Positions 25,511 through 33,778 of a stretch of DNA of 64,000 nucleotides are shown piece after piece (positions within the stretch are counted from its first letter, which is position 1; each line of letters opens with the position of its first letter). Made by a program: the position numbers and the translations under genes. Source of the DNA: Rugamonas sp045984285. Its GTDB lineage: Bacteria > Pseudomonadota > Gammaproteobacteria > Burkholderiales > Burkholderiaceae_D. The notes under the pieces are model-generated. The model saw nothing but the letters and a program-made list of their open reading frames with translations, was not told where the DNA came from and ran no database searches. Where the stretch lies: contig NZ_JBJQIK030000004.1 of assembly GCF_045984285.3 (NCBI RefSeq), forward strand, positions 124,001 to 188,000, in the 5' to 3' direction.

Positions 25511-26593
25511 TCAGGCGAAGCGCACCGCATACACCGGCGGCAGCGTGGTGGACACCGTCTGCCATTGCGCGCCGCCATTCTCCGACAGCCAGACGCCGCC
25601 CGTGGTGGACGCCATCAGCAGGGTTTTACCATCATCGGCTACCGCCAGGCCATGGCGGTAGACCAGGTCATAACAGTGCTCCTGCGGCAGCCCGGCGCGC
25701 TCCGTGACGAAGTGGCCGCCGCCATCATTGGTGCGGTTGACCGCTAGCGCGGCATCGACCGGCACCCGCTGCTGGTCCGCCACCGCCGGTGCGAACCATG
25801 CGGTGCCGCCATCTTTCGGATGTGCCGCGACGGCGAAGCCGAAGCTCGACAGCGGCGCGTTGACTTCCTCCCAGCTCCTGCCGTTGTCGGCGGAGCGCCA
25901 GATGCCGCAATGATGCTGGCACCACAGGACATCCGGTTCGCCCGCGCAGCGCACAATGCGGTGTGGATCCTGCACTTCGCCGAGATCCTGCATCTCGGGC
26001 GGCATGTAGCGCGCGGCCATGCCCTTCGTGCGCAACTGCCAGCTCGCGCCGCCGTCTTCCGTCAGCCATGCGCCGCCGCAGGAAATGCCAACCAGTACGC
26101 TGCGGCTGTCGCGCGGGTCCACGCAGATGCTGTGGATGCCCGGCACGTCGTAACCGCCGCCGAACCATTGGCTGCGGCCTTCCACATTCCATAGCGATTC
26201 CACCAGCTGCCAGCTCTCGCCCCGGTCTTCCGAGCGGAACAGGCCACCGGGCAGCGTGCCGGCCCACAGCACGCCCGGCTGGTCCGGGCCGCCCGTTTCC
26301 AGGGACCAGATCTGGCGCAGCTTCCAGTCCGTTTTGTCTTCGCTGTCTTCCGGTTTTGCCGGGTAGACCGGCACCGCCACTTCCTTCCACTCGCCGCCCG
26401 CATCGCGGCGGTGCAGCTTGGCGCCGAAGTGGCCGAGGTTGAGCGCCGCGTACAGGGCGCCGTCGCGCGCATCGTGCAGCACCATCGATACCGGCTCGCC
26501 GTAGAAGTGCTTGTCCTGCAGTTGCCAGCCCTGGACGCTGCGTATCAGTTCGAACAGGCCCTTGCGGGTTGCAATGTATGCGCGGTCTGCCAT
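25511..26593 (-). CDS. BNR/Asp-box beta-propeller protein (sialidase-like fold, enzyme activity doubtful)
   Basis: The 360-residue protein has repeated Asp-box motifs (S-x-D-x-G-x-x-W): RSEDRGESW, TEDGGASW, RSADNGRSW and SENGGAQW, predicting a six- or seven-bladed propeller of the sialidase or photosystem-stability type. No sialidase catalytic RIP or Tyr-Glu pair was recognised. The start at 26593 (MADRAYIATRKGLFEL) is chosen because the 60 codons upstream belong to the overlapping MoaD-like gene in another frame. No signal peptide is seen. It lies one base after the MoaD-like stop, so the two are translationally coupled. Confidence 0.75.
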   Translation of the reverse strand: MADRAYIATRKGLFELIRSVQGWQLQDKHFYGEPVSMVLHDARDGALYAALNLGHFGAKLHRRDAGGEWKEVAVPVYPAKPEDSEDKTDWKLRQIWSLETGGPDQPGVLWAGTLPGGLFRSEDRGESWQLVESLWNVEGRSQWFGGGYDVPGIHSICVDPRDSRSVLVGISCGGAWLTEDGGASWQLRTKGMAARYMPPEMQDLGEVQDPHRIVRCAGEPDVLWCQHHCGIWRSADNGRSWEEVNAPLSSFGFAVAAHPKDGGTAWFAPAVADQQRVPVDAALAVNRTNDGGGHFVTERAGLPQEHCYDLVYRHGLAVADDGKTLLMASTTGGVWLSENGGAQWQTVSTTLPPVYAVRFA

Positions 26594-26594
26594 G

Positions 26595-26864
26595 TCAGCC
26601 TCCTGAAAGAGCTTGCAAGATGTAGATGCGTGATTCGGGAAGGAGGGGATCGTCCAGCAGCACGCGGTCGCGCGAACGGCGGCCATCGATGAAGATGACC
26701 ACGTTCTCGCGCAGGTGGCCCTGATCGTCGAGCACATAGGCGCCCAGCCGCGGATTATCGGCAAATGCCTCATCCAGCGCTGCGCGCAGCGTTGCGGCTG
26801 CCGTCTGCAGTTCGGGCACGGGCAGGAAGCGCGCCAGTTGTTGTGTAAAGGTGATGTGCGCCAA
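26595..26864 (-). CDS. MoaD/ThiS-like ubiquitin-fold sulfur-carrier protein
   Basis: The 89-residue protein ends in ALSGG, the di-glycine tail of the MoaD/ThiS family that is thiocarboxylated or adenylated by an E1-like enzyme. It begins with a short beta-strand (AHITFTQQL) followed by a helix, as in the beta-grasp fold. No MoeB/ThiF-type activating enzyme or molybdopterin gene is nearby. It is paired with the beta-propeller gene immediately downstream. The partner pathway is unknown. Confidence 0.75.
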   Translation of the reverse strand: MAHITFTQQLARFLPVPELQTAAATLRAALDEAFADNPRLGAYVLDDQGHLRENVVIFIDGRRSRDRVLLDDPLLPESRIYILQALSGG

Positions 26865-26951
26865 GGTCGTCTCCCCCAGGTGCAGCGATTCTAGCGCGGA
26901 TTGCAGCTGGTTTGGCCTAAAATGAAATCAGGCGAACTTTGGGAGCCCGAG

Positions 26952-27269
26952 ATGTCGATCAGCCAGCAGGACCTCGAAATACTGATGCACGAAGTCGAAC
27001 AGGAAGACCCGATCGACTTTGCCGACCTGCCCTTCGACGAACAGGATTTGCGCAGCCTGGTGGCGAGCCACCTGTGCGAAATGGCGGACGCCATGGAGTC
27101 CTTCAGCGAGGAGGACAGGCGGCTTACGCTGCTGGCCGTATCGGCCAAGCTGGTGCTGGAAAATCTTGTATTGCATGTGCAGCTGCTGCGGCGCCACGGC
27201 CTGCCTTTGAACGAACAGACCGAGGCGCTGCTGTCCCGGCTCCGCAAGGGGCCGGGAGGTGAGGCTTAG
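26952..27269 (+). CDS. Small acidic hypothetical protein
   Basis: A 105-residue protein starting MSISQQDLEILMHEVEQED is preferred to the frame start at 26901, since the ATG at 26952 follows gggagcccgag. It is acidic and predicted all-helical, with a leucine-rich C-terminal helix (LVLENLVLHVQLLRRHGL). No signal peptide, cysteine or known motif is seen. It is not recognised. Its last 4 bp overlap the convergent AhpD-like gene. Confidence 0.6.
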   Translation: MSISQQDLEILMHEVEQEDPIDFADLPFDEQDLRSLVASHLCEMADAMESFSEEDRRLTLLAVSAKLVLENLVLHVQLLRRHGLPLNEQTEALLSRLRKGPGGEA

Positions 27270-27808
27270 GCTGCCGGCGCGGCCGGGAAGTCCACTGCGG
27301 TATCGTTCACACGGTTGAACAGGTTGGTGAAGGTGATGCTGGCGACGGCCAGCAGCACGTCCACAATCTGCGCATCGGTGACGCCTGCGGCCTGCACCGC
27401 ACGCACTGCCGCTTCCGGCACCGTGCCGCTGGTAGTGACCAGCGTGTGAACGAAGTGCACCAGCGCATCGGTACGTGCATCGCCGGTTGCTTCGTCACGG
27501 CGCAGCGCAACCATGCTGTCCGCCGGAATGCCGGCCTTGCGGCCCGCCAGCGTGTGTGCGGCCAAGCAGTAGTCACAGCCTGCGCGCTGGCTGACGGCCA
27601 GCTTCACAGCTTCGATATCCTTTGCACTCAGGCTGCTTTTACGCAGCGCGCCATCCAGGTTCAGTGCCGCTTCCAGTGCTACGGCGCTGTTATTGCCGAT
27701 TGCAGCGTAAGCGTTCGGCACCATGCCGATGGCTTTGCGGATGCCGGCGAAAACTTCTGCTGCGTGGCCGGTGGCTTGTTCTACGGGCTGGTTGAAAAGA
27801 CGGCTCAT
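27266..27808 (-). CDS. Carboxymuconolactone decarboxylase/AhpD-like peroxidase-family protein
   Basis: The 180-residue protein has the AhpD-like redox site CDYC (Cys78, Cys81) followed by His85 (CLAAHTLAG), typical of uncharacterised peroxidase-related carboxymuconolactone decarboxylase proteins that use a Cys pair against peroxides. The length is normal. An aggagc ribosome site precedes the ATG. It is divergent from an AraC regulator with an inverted repeat between them, suggesting regulation by that AraC protein. Confidence 0.88.
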   Translation of the reverse strand: MSRLFNQPVEQATGHAAEVFAGIRKAIGMVPNAYAAIGNNSAVALEAALNLDGALRKSSLSAKDIEAVKLAVSQRAGCDYCLAAHTLAGRKAGIPADSMVALRRDEATGDARTDALVHFVHTLVTTSGTVPEAAVRAVQAAGVTDAQIVDVLLAVASITFTNLFNRVNDTAVDFPAAPAA

Positions 27809-27865
27809 GATTTTGCTCCTTCAAAGTGTTTGTCGATGGAAGAAGTCTATGCCTTCACGATGAAT

Positions 27866-27881
27866 GTTTGAATGCTCAAAC
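27866..27881. promoter_or_regulatory. Inverted repeat between the AhpD-like and AraC genes
   Basis: Perfect 6-bp arms gtttga and tcaaac flank atgc, 57 bp upstream of the AhpD-like start and 37 bp upstream of the AraC start. It is a candidate operator or activator site for the divergent pair. Confidence 0.45.
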
Positions 27882-27918
27882 TGATCTATAATTTGCTCAT
27901 TCGTCTCACGAGTGCATT

Positions 27919-28878
27919 ATGGACACCCTCAGCCGCCTGCTGTCGCTTTACCCGGTAGATACCGTCATCAATATCCGCTGCCACTTCCGGGCCCCATGGC
28001 TGCTGGATCTTCCGGCTTCCGGGCGCGGCACCGCGCGCTACCACCTGCTGGCCGGCGGCGAAGCGGTGCTGGAAGGCGATGACGGCAGTGAGATCGCCCT
28101 GCAGGCCGGCGATGCGCTGGTGTTCCCGCATGGCGGTGCGCACCGCATCCGCAGCCTCGGCGAAGGCGCCCCCCTCCCGAAGCACGAGCATCAGGCGAGC
28201 CATGGGCTTGCAGTGCACGAGACGGGAGGCGACGGCTCGGCCAGCGACATCCTGTGCGGCGAATTCCACTTCGGCGCCGGCAGCGAGGCGCTACTGGCGG
28301 CATTGCCGGACGTGCTGGTAGTGCGCACCGCCGGCCAGCCCGCGGTGGCGGGATTGCGCAGCCTGATCGCCATCCTGCAGGAAGAAGCGGTGGCGGAGCG
28401 GCCCGGTTCCAGCGGCGTTTTGCAGCACTTGTCGGCCGCGCTGTTCGCGCTGATGCTGCGGGCATGGATGGAGCAGACTTCCGGCGCCAGCGGAATCCTT
28501 TCCGTGCTGGCGGAGAAGCGGCTGCAGCCCGCACTGCAAGGCATGCTGGCGGCGCCAGGCAGGGACTGGACGCTGGAGACCCTGGCTGCCGCATGCCACC
28601 TGTCCCGCGCCACTTTTGCCCGCCTGTTCAGTGCAGCGGCGGGCGTTCCGCCGGCGACCATGCTTACGCATATCCGCATGACGCAGGCCGCGCAATTGCT
28701 TTCCCAGCGGCGCCTTGGTGCGGCCGCAGTAGGAGAGCTGGTGGGCTATCAGTCAGAGGCGGCTTTCCACCGCGCCTTCCACCGCCACCACGGCGTGGGA
28801 CCGGGTCAATTCCGGCGCGCGGCCGGTGCAAACAAGGTGAGATCGGATTCCGCCACGGCCACGCAGGGCAGCACGTAG
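27919..28878 (+). CDS. AraC-family regulator with cupin sensor domain
   Basis: The 319-residue protein has an N-terminal cupin_6-type domain (residues about 5-190; beta-rich, with a GDALVFPHGGAHRI turn) and a C-terminal AraC double helix-turn-helix (about 195-300; LAAACHLSRATFARLF, then VGYQSEAAFHRAFHRHHG). This architecture is common for regulators placed next to AhpD-like or oxidoreductase genes. The gene is divergent from the AhpD-like gene. Its last 73 bp overlap the convergent ferredoxin gene. Confidence 0.88.
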   Translation: MDTLSRLLSLYPVDTVINIRCHFRAPWLLDLPASGRGTARYHLLAGGEAVLEGDDGSEIALQAGDALVFPHGGAHRIRSLGEGAPLPKHEHQASHGLAVHETGGDGSASDILCGEFHFGAGSEALLAALPDVLVVRTAGQPAVAGLRSLIAILQEEAVAERPGSSGVLQHLSAALFALMLRAWMEQTSGASGILSVLAEKRLQPALQGMLAAPGRDWTLETLAAACHLSRATFARLFSAAAGVPPATMLTHIRMTQAAQLLSQRRLGAAAVGELVGYQSEAAFHRAFHRHHGVGPGQFRRAAGANKVRSDSATATQGST

Positions 28879-29087
28879 CCTTCGCGCTTTTCGTCGAAGC
28901 TCAGGCCCGGCCAATCAATGAGATAGCGCACGGCGCCGCCGGCGGACTGGCAGAAGCAGGTGCGGCAGGTGCCATTGCGGCAGGAACTGGGCAGGCGGAT
29001 GCCAGCCGCTTCGGCAGCTTTGAGCAAGGTTTCGCCGTCCGGCGCGTCGAACTGCCAGCCCTGGGGCATGATGGTGATGCGGTGCAT
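28806..29087 (-). CDS. 2Fe-2S ferredoxin (plant type)
   Basis: The 93-residue electron-transfer protein carries the plant-type cluster motif C-x4-C-x2-C (Cys36, Cys41, Cys44 in SCRNGTCRTC) and a distant Cys75 (YVLPCVAV). The length is normal for a free-standing ferredoxin. It follows the deacetylase gene at 18 bp on the same strand but has no obvious link with exopolysaccharide synthesis. The 73-bp overlap with the AraC gene end is unusual but both frames look real. Confidence 0.85.
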   Translation of the reverse strand: MHRITIMPQGWQFDAPDGETLLKAAEAAGIRLPSSCRNGTCRTCFCQSAGGAVRYLIDWPGLSFDEKREGYVLPCVAVAESDLTLFAPAARRN

Positions 29088-29105
29088 GCCGCGATGGTAG
29101 CAGCA

Positions 29106-30080
29106 TCAGGCCATCGGCGCGCGGCGCAGCATATTGGCGGCGAGACGCAGCAGAAAACGGCCCGGGCTGCGGTCCCAGGGCGTGAAGCGCGGCAGCTGGT
29201 ACAGGTCAGGCGCGCGGCGGCAGCTGCCCCATGCGGTTGATACCGCGCCCCTGAATCCCAGTTCCCGCACCAGGGCCACATGCTCAGCGCTGTAATCCTG
29301 CCGAGGCTTGCCGTTCGGGTAAGCGAACATGGCGACGTCCGCGCCAATCAGCTGCTGCAGCTTGTTGCGGCCCTCCTCGATCTCGCGTTTCGCTGCGGCC
29401 AGCGGCAGGCGCGCGAGGATCGGGTGGCGCAGCGTATGCGCCCCCACCCCCATGCCGCAACGGTGCAGCTGGCGCACCTGGGCGCTGCTCATCATGAGCT
29501 TTTCCGGCAGCGTGCAATCGGTCAGTTCCGCCAGCCGCCGCACCTGCACGCTGCGCTGTGCCATGGGCAGGTATTTCAGCTTGTCCAGCAAGGCGCCAAT
29601 GGCGTGCTGGCGGTCGGCCAGCGAATCCAGGGGAAACTGGCCGTAGCCAAGCCGCCGCGCGTCGAGCATGCCGGATGGCGCCCGCCGCACCACCTCGATC
29701 ACGCAGTCATTCCACATGCGGCCGCCGTCCAGGAAGCCGGAAGCGATGAAGAAGGTAGCGTGCAAGCCATGCCTGCGCAGCAGGGGCAGCGCCAGTTCGG
29801 CGTTATCGGCATAGCCGTCGTCGAAGGTGATGCAGGCGGCGCCTGGCGGCAAGGCGCCCTCCCGCATCAGCTCAACCGCCTCGTGCAGCGGCAGCACTGT
29901 GAAGCAGGACTTCAGGATCTTCAGCTGGCGGTCGAAGGTCTCCACATCCACTTCGCTGGGAAACAGCGGATCGCGCCGCCGCAGCACGCGGTGATAGATC
30001 AGGATTGCGGGTGCGGCGCGCCCGCCGCGCGACAGCATGGAGAACGCCGCACGCTGCGCCGCCATGCTTCCCTCAACCAT
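29106..30080 (-). CDS. Polysaccharide deacetylase (NodB type), distal gene of the XrtA glycan operon
   Basis: The 324-residue protein has the NodB fold signature: ILIYHRV early, the catalytic Asp-Asp pair in ITFDDGYADN, and a metal-binding His pair in GAHTLRHPIL (H-x3-H). It would remove N-acetyl groups from sugar residues. Its start overlaps the CapK-like gene end by 8 bp. It is distinct from the XrtA-type deacetylase at 40634, so the locus has two deacetylases. No clear signal peptide is visible, so it may act on the cytoplasmic side or on lipid-linked units. Confidence 0.85.
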   Translation of the reverse strand: MVEGSMAAQRAAFSMLSRGGRAAPAILIYHRVLRRRDPLFPSEVDVETFDRQLKILKSCFTVLPLHEAVELMREGALPPGAACITFDDGYADNAELALPLLRRHGLHATFFIASGFLDGGRMWNDCVIEVVRRAPSGMLDARRLGYGQFPLDSLADRQHAIGALLDKLKYLPMAQRSVQVRRLAELTDCTLPEKLMMSSAQVRQLHRCGMGVGAHTLRHPILARLPLAAAKREIEEGRNKLQQLIGADVAMFAYPNGKPRQDYSAEHVALVRELGFRGAVSTAWGSCRRAPDLYQLPRFTPWDRSPGRFLLRLAANMLRRAPMA

Positions 30081-31440
30081 TGGCCGGCCTCACTTTGCTG
30101 ACCACGTAGCGGAATTTTCCCGACAGTTCAGGCGTGATCGCTGCCACCTGATGCACCTGCACGGCTACCTGCTGACCCAGGCGGGCCTTGAACCCGTGTT
30201 CGATATGCTGCTGCAGCGGTGGCGCAAGCGGCGCGTCGAGCACCACCTGAACATTGGTGTGCGCAATGCTTTCCTGCGTGATCTTGAAAGCCTTCACCTG
30301 CGGCAGTTCGCGCAGCACATACACCAGCGACAGGCCGTGCATGACCGTGCCGTCATGAGCGATGACGAAATCCGTGCTGCGTCCCTGGATCTCTTCCAGC
30401 AGCGGCAGGCCGCGGCCGCAGCCGCATTGCCGCTTGCTGAGCACACCGATGTCGCCGGTGCGGTAGCGGATGAAGGGGAAAGAGGCCGTGGCCAGGTGCG
30501 TGACCACGATCTCGCCCGGCCGGCCCTCCGCAACCGGCTCGCCGCATGCGTCCACCGTTTCCAGAATGATGTCCTCCGCGCTGATGTGCATGCCGCCATG
30601 CGGGCATTCGTGCGCGATGAAACCTGCATCGCGGCCGCCGTAACCGTTTGCCACCGCGCAGCCGAAGACCTGCGCAATCTGTTCGCGCTGTTCGGCGTAC
30701 AGTCTTTCCGCCGTCACGAAGGCGACCCGGATTCCCAGGTCGTCCATGCGCTGTCCTTTTGCCGCCGCATGCCGGGCGATATGCGAGAGCGCCGATGGAT
30801 AGCCGAACAGCATGCGCGGACGCCGCGCACGAATACTGAGCAGGAAACCGTCCAGCCGCTCCGGCGACATCTCGAAGGCAGGCAGGAGCCAGGTTCTCAG
30901 CAGCCGGTCGCGCAGGCCGCGCAGCCGGTCCTGGGCCCCAAGCTCGATCGGCGAGCCCCAGACCACGATCTCCGGATCGCCGATATCGACGCCCCACCAG
31001 CGCGTGGCGCGCCATTTCGCCGCAACGTCGTGGCTGATCCGGTCGCGGCCGACGTAGAACACGAGCGGCTCGCCGCTCGACCCCCCGGTGTTGTAGCGCA
31101 GCAGCCTGCGTGCAGTATCGGCCCTCATCTGCTCGCGATGCGACCGGATAGTGGCCTTGTCGAGCAAGGGCAATGCAGGGAGGTCTTCAAGCGTCATGAA
31201 ATCACGCTGCGGTTCGAAGTCCAGGCTGCGGAACAGGTCGCGGTAATAAGGCACATGCACCGCCGAGTGGACCAGCAATGCGCGCAGGCGCTCGAGCTGG
31301 AGCGCGCGCAATTGCGCCGGCTGCCAGTACTGCGACGCTTCGAGCTGCTTGCGCCGGCTGACGGTGTCATGCCGCTTCGCCCACTCGTGAAACGGGAACA
31401 TCATTTGCGCCACGAGCGCCGTGTAGGGGCGCATCCTCAT
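30073..31440 (-). CDS. CapK/PaaK-like adenylate-forming enzyme
   Basis: The 455-residue protein belongs to the phenylacetate-CoA-ligase (PaaK/CapK) branch of adenylating enzymes: RYNTGGSSGEPLVFYVGR is the phosphate-binding loop, and NGYGGRDAGFIAHEC and FIRYRTGDIG are the A5 and A7 motifs. CapK-like members in capsule loci are thought to activate acids for transfer to a polysaccharide, but few are characterised. It overlaps the upstream glycosyltransferase by ATGA (4 bp) and the downstream deacetylase by 8 bp. A role in decorating the exopolysaccharide is inferred from context. Confidence 0.82.
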   Translation of the reverse strand: MRMRPYTALVAQMMFPFHEWAKRHDTVSRRKQLEASQYWQPAQLRALQLERLRALLVHSAVHVPYYRDLFRSLDFEPQRDFMTLEDLPALPLLDKATIRSHREQMRADTARRLLRYNTGGSSGEPLVFYVGRDRISHDVAAKWRATRWWGVDIGDPEIVVWGSPIELGAQDRLRGLRDRLLRTWLLPAFEMSPERLDGFLLSIRARRPRMLFGYPSALSHIARHAAAKGQRMDDLGIRVAFVTAERLYAEQREQIAQVFGCAVANGYGGRDAGFIAHECPHGGMHISAEDIILETVDACGEPVAEGRPGEIVVTHLATASFPFIRYRTGDIGVLSKRQCGCGRGLPLLEEIQGRSTDFVIAHDGTVMHGLSLVYVLRELPQVKAFKITQESIAHTNVQVVLDAPLAPPLQQHIEHGFKARLGQQVAVQVHQVAAITPELSGKFRYVVSKVRPANG

Positions 31441-32549
31441 GGCCGGTTCACCATGGCGGTGCCGCAGCGGGCCGCCACGGCGCGTTCATAGACTTCGATC
31501 AGGCGCGGGCGCACACCGGCCCAGGTGTAGCGCTGCACGTCGCGCAGCGCTGCCTGGCGGATGGCTCCGTACAGCGCTGCATCGTCCAGCAGGCGTGCAA
31601 CCGCCTGCGCCATGGCCACCGGCGACTGCGGCGGCACCAGCAACGCCGTGCGTTCATGCTCGATGAGGTAGGGCACGCCGCCGACAGCACTGCTCACTAC
31701 CGGCACGCCGCTGGCCATGGCTTCCAGCACGGAGTTGGGCATATTGTCGGCCAGGCTGCAGTTGAGCATGACGTCAGCCTTGCGGTACAGCGCGGCCATG
31801 CCGTGATGCGCCAGGGGGCCGGTGAAGGTTACGGATGACGTAATTCCCAGCTCGGCCGCCAGCGCTTCCAGCTGCTGCCGCTGCGGTCCGGTACCGGCGA
31901 TGAGCAGGGTGGCGCGGTGGTGCGTTTTCTTCAGGAGTGCCAGTGTCCGCAGCGCAGTGGCATTGTCGTAGATGGCCTCCAGGTTGCGCGCTATCAGCAG
32001 GCAAGGCGCCTGCCTTGCCGCCGGCACCAGCGAGCGTTGCGGAAAGCGCGCCAGGTCCACAACGTTCGGCACCACTTCGGACGGCATGCCGTGACGCGCA
32101 AAGATCGCCTCCAGGAAGCCGGATGGCACAATCAGCCTGTCGCTGCGGCGCATGGTGAAGCGGACGATGCGCGCCGAGCGCGCGAGGAAGGATTCCGCTT
32201 CTCCGCCGCGGTAGTTCACGATCACGGGAATGCCGCGCAGCCGCCCGGCCCAGATTGCAGGCGCCGCGAACAGGTGCCAGGACCAGCCGGAGTTCGCCAT
32301 CACATGCAGCATCTGGACCCGCCCCGCCACCTGCCACAAGTGCCACAGGTAGGGGAACAGGCGCACCACGGCGCGCAACATGCGTATGCGCCCGGTCCAT
32401 GCGGGACGGTATGGCGCATTGCATTGCACCGTTTCGACAAGATAGCCCTCGGCGCGCAGCAGGGCGGCCAGCTGGAGCGTCTGGTTGGCAATGCCGCCCG
32501 AGGGCGGCGGCAGGGGACCGGCGAGACCGATGCGCAGTACTGGATTCAT
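31437..32549 (-). CDS. Glycosyltransferase family 4
   Basis: The 370-residue GT-B enzyme has the N-terminal GLAGPLPPPSGGIANQTLQL acceptor loop and the C-terminal donor-binding region with SLADNMPNSVLEAMASGVPVV (E-x7-E-like) and VGGVPYLIEHERTALLV. The start at 32549 overlaps the upstream glycosyltransferase stop by 4 bp; the open frame runs 108 codons further upstream, but that part reads as an alternate frame of the neighbour. The sugar donor is unknown. Confidence 0.85.
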   Translation of the reverse strand: MNPVLRIGLAGPLPPPSGGIANQTLQLAALLRAEGYLVETVQCNAPYRPAWTGRIRMLRAVVRLFPYLWHLWQVAGRVQMLHVMANSGWSWHLFAAPAIWAGRLRGIPVIVNYRGGEAESFLARSARIVRFTMRRSDRLIVPSGFLEAIFARHGMPSEVVPNVVDLARFPQRSLVPAARQAPCLLIARNLEAIYDNATALRTLALLKKTHHRATLLIAGTGPQRQQLEALAAELGITSSVTFTGPLAHHGMAALYRKADVMLNCSLADNMPNSVLEAMASGVPVVSSAVGGVPYLIEHERTALLVPPQSPVAMAQAVARLLDDAALYGAIRQAALRDVQRYTWAGVRPRLIEVYERAVAARCGTAMVNRP

Positions 32550-33778
32550 GAGACCCTCGTTTGCAGCGCGCGCGCGTAAATCTCCTGGTACACCGCCGCG
32601 CTGCCGGCCCAGGTGCGTTCCGCCTCCACATAGCGGCGCGCCCGGTCGCGCAGCATCGGCCATTGCCACGGCGCGTCCAGCAATTCCACTACTTTTTGCG
32701 CAAGATCGGCGGCGTCGCCCGCTTCGAACAGGATGCCGGTGCGGCCATCCTGTATCAGTTCGCGGTGGCCGCCCACATTGGAGGCCACAATCAGCTTGCC
32801 CTGGGCCATGGCCTCCAGGGGTTTGAGCGGTGTCACCAGTTCGGTCAGGCGCATGCGCAGGCGCGGATAGCACAGCACATCAATGAGGCTGTAGTAGCGG
32901 TGCACCTCGTCGTGCGGCACCTGGCCGGTGAATACCACATAGCGCTCCAGCCCCAGCGCCACAGTCTCGCGGCGTAATGCCGCCTCCTGCGGTCCCCCGC
33001 CCACCAGCAGCAGGCGCAGTTCCGCATGGCGGGCCAGCATGGCGGGCAGTGCGCGCAACAGCAGCAGCAGGCCTTCGTAGGCGTAGAAGGAGCCGGCAAA
33101 GCCGATCACCGTGCAGCCCTCCAGGCCCAGCGAGCGCGCCGAAGGCAGGTCGCTCTGGCGCTGCGGCATGAAACTGGCGATATCCACGGCGTTGGGCACA
33201 ACCCGGACTTTATCGGCAGGCAGGCCGCGCTCAATCAGCTCGCCGCGCAGGCCCTGGCAGATGGTGGCCGTGCCGGCACTGCGCTTGAGTGCCCAGGTTT
33301 CCAGTCCGCGCGTGAGCCAGTAGCGCGGCCCCCAGCGGCGGCTGGTGCCGTGGTCCAGCGCCGCGTCCTCCCAGAAGGCGCGCACCTCGTACACCACCGG
33401 CAGATGCAGGCGGCGCCCGGCCGCCAGCGCGGCAACGGCATTCAGGACCGGGGAATGGGCATGCAGGACGTGGGGCCGCGTTTCCCGGCTGATTTCGATG
33501 ATGCGGCGCGCCAGCTGCCAGATCAACAGCACATGCCCGATCACCGGCAAGCGGCTGGCGTGGCCATTCAGGGGCGCGCAGCGGTAGAAGGCGATGCCGT
33601 CGACCAGCGCCTCCGGATAATCGGCGCCGCCCTGCTTGGCGCTTGTAAGATGGAAGGTGTCCCATCCGAGCGCGCGCTGGGCGCGGATGATGGCGCTGGT
33701 CCGCATTGCGTAGCCGCTCATCAGCGGCACCGAGTGGTCCAGCACGTGCAGGATGCGTAAGGGCTGATCATTTTGCAT
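32546..33778 (-). CDS. XrtA-associated glycosyltransferase (Daro_2409/TIGR04063-like)
   Basis: The 410-residue GT4-type enzyme opens with ILHVLDHSVPLMSGYAMRT, which is characteristic of the exosortase-A-associated glycosyltransferase family. The donor-binding C-terminus has GFAGSFYAYEGLLLLL and LKPLEAMAQGKLIVASNVGG. It overlaps the upstream amidotransferase by 11 bp and the downstream transferase by 4 bp. It adds one sugar in the repeating unit; which sugar is unknown. Confidence 0.88.
   Translation of the reverse strand: MQNDQPLRILHVLDHSVPLMSGYAMRTSAIIRAQRALGWDTFHLTSAKQGGADYPEALVDGIAFYRCAPLNGHASRLPVIGHVLLIWQLARRIIEISRETRPHVLHAHSPVLNAVAALAAGRRLHLPVVYEVRAFWEDAALDHGTSRRWGPRYWLTRGLETWALKRSAGTATICQGLRGELIERGLPADKVRVVPNAVDIASFMPQRQSDLPSARSLGLEGCTVIGFAGSFYAYEGLLLLLRALPAMLARHAELRLLLVGGGPQEAALRRETVALGLERYVVFTGQVPHDEVHRYYSLIDVLCYPRLRMRLTELVTPLKPLEAMAQGKLIVASNVGGHRELIQDGRTGILFEAGDAADLAQKVVELLDAPWQWPMLRDRARRYVEAERTWAGSAAVYQEIYARALQTRVS

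Noticed and set aside
25504..25517. Palindrome cgcctgatcaggcg as an operator
   Set aside because: It is formed by the two abutting convergent stop codons of the TetR and beta-propeller genes; a bidirectional terminator role is possible but there is no T-run.
26594..26773. An N-terminal 60-residue extension of the beta-propeller protein
   Set aside because: It overlaps the MoaD-like gene in another frame, and the propeller family start MADRAYIATRKG is well placed at 26593.
32550..32873. A 108-codon N-terminal extension of the glycosyltransferase ending at 31437
   Set aside because: The extension is Pro/Gly/Arg-rich, lies in the coding sequence of the upstream glycosyltransferase, and the ATGA overlap gives a natural start at 32549.
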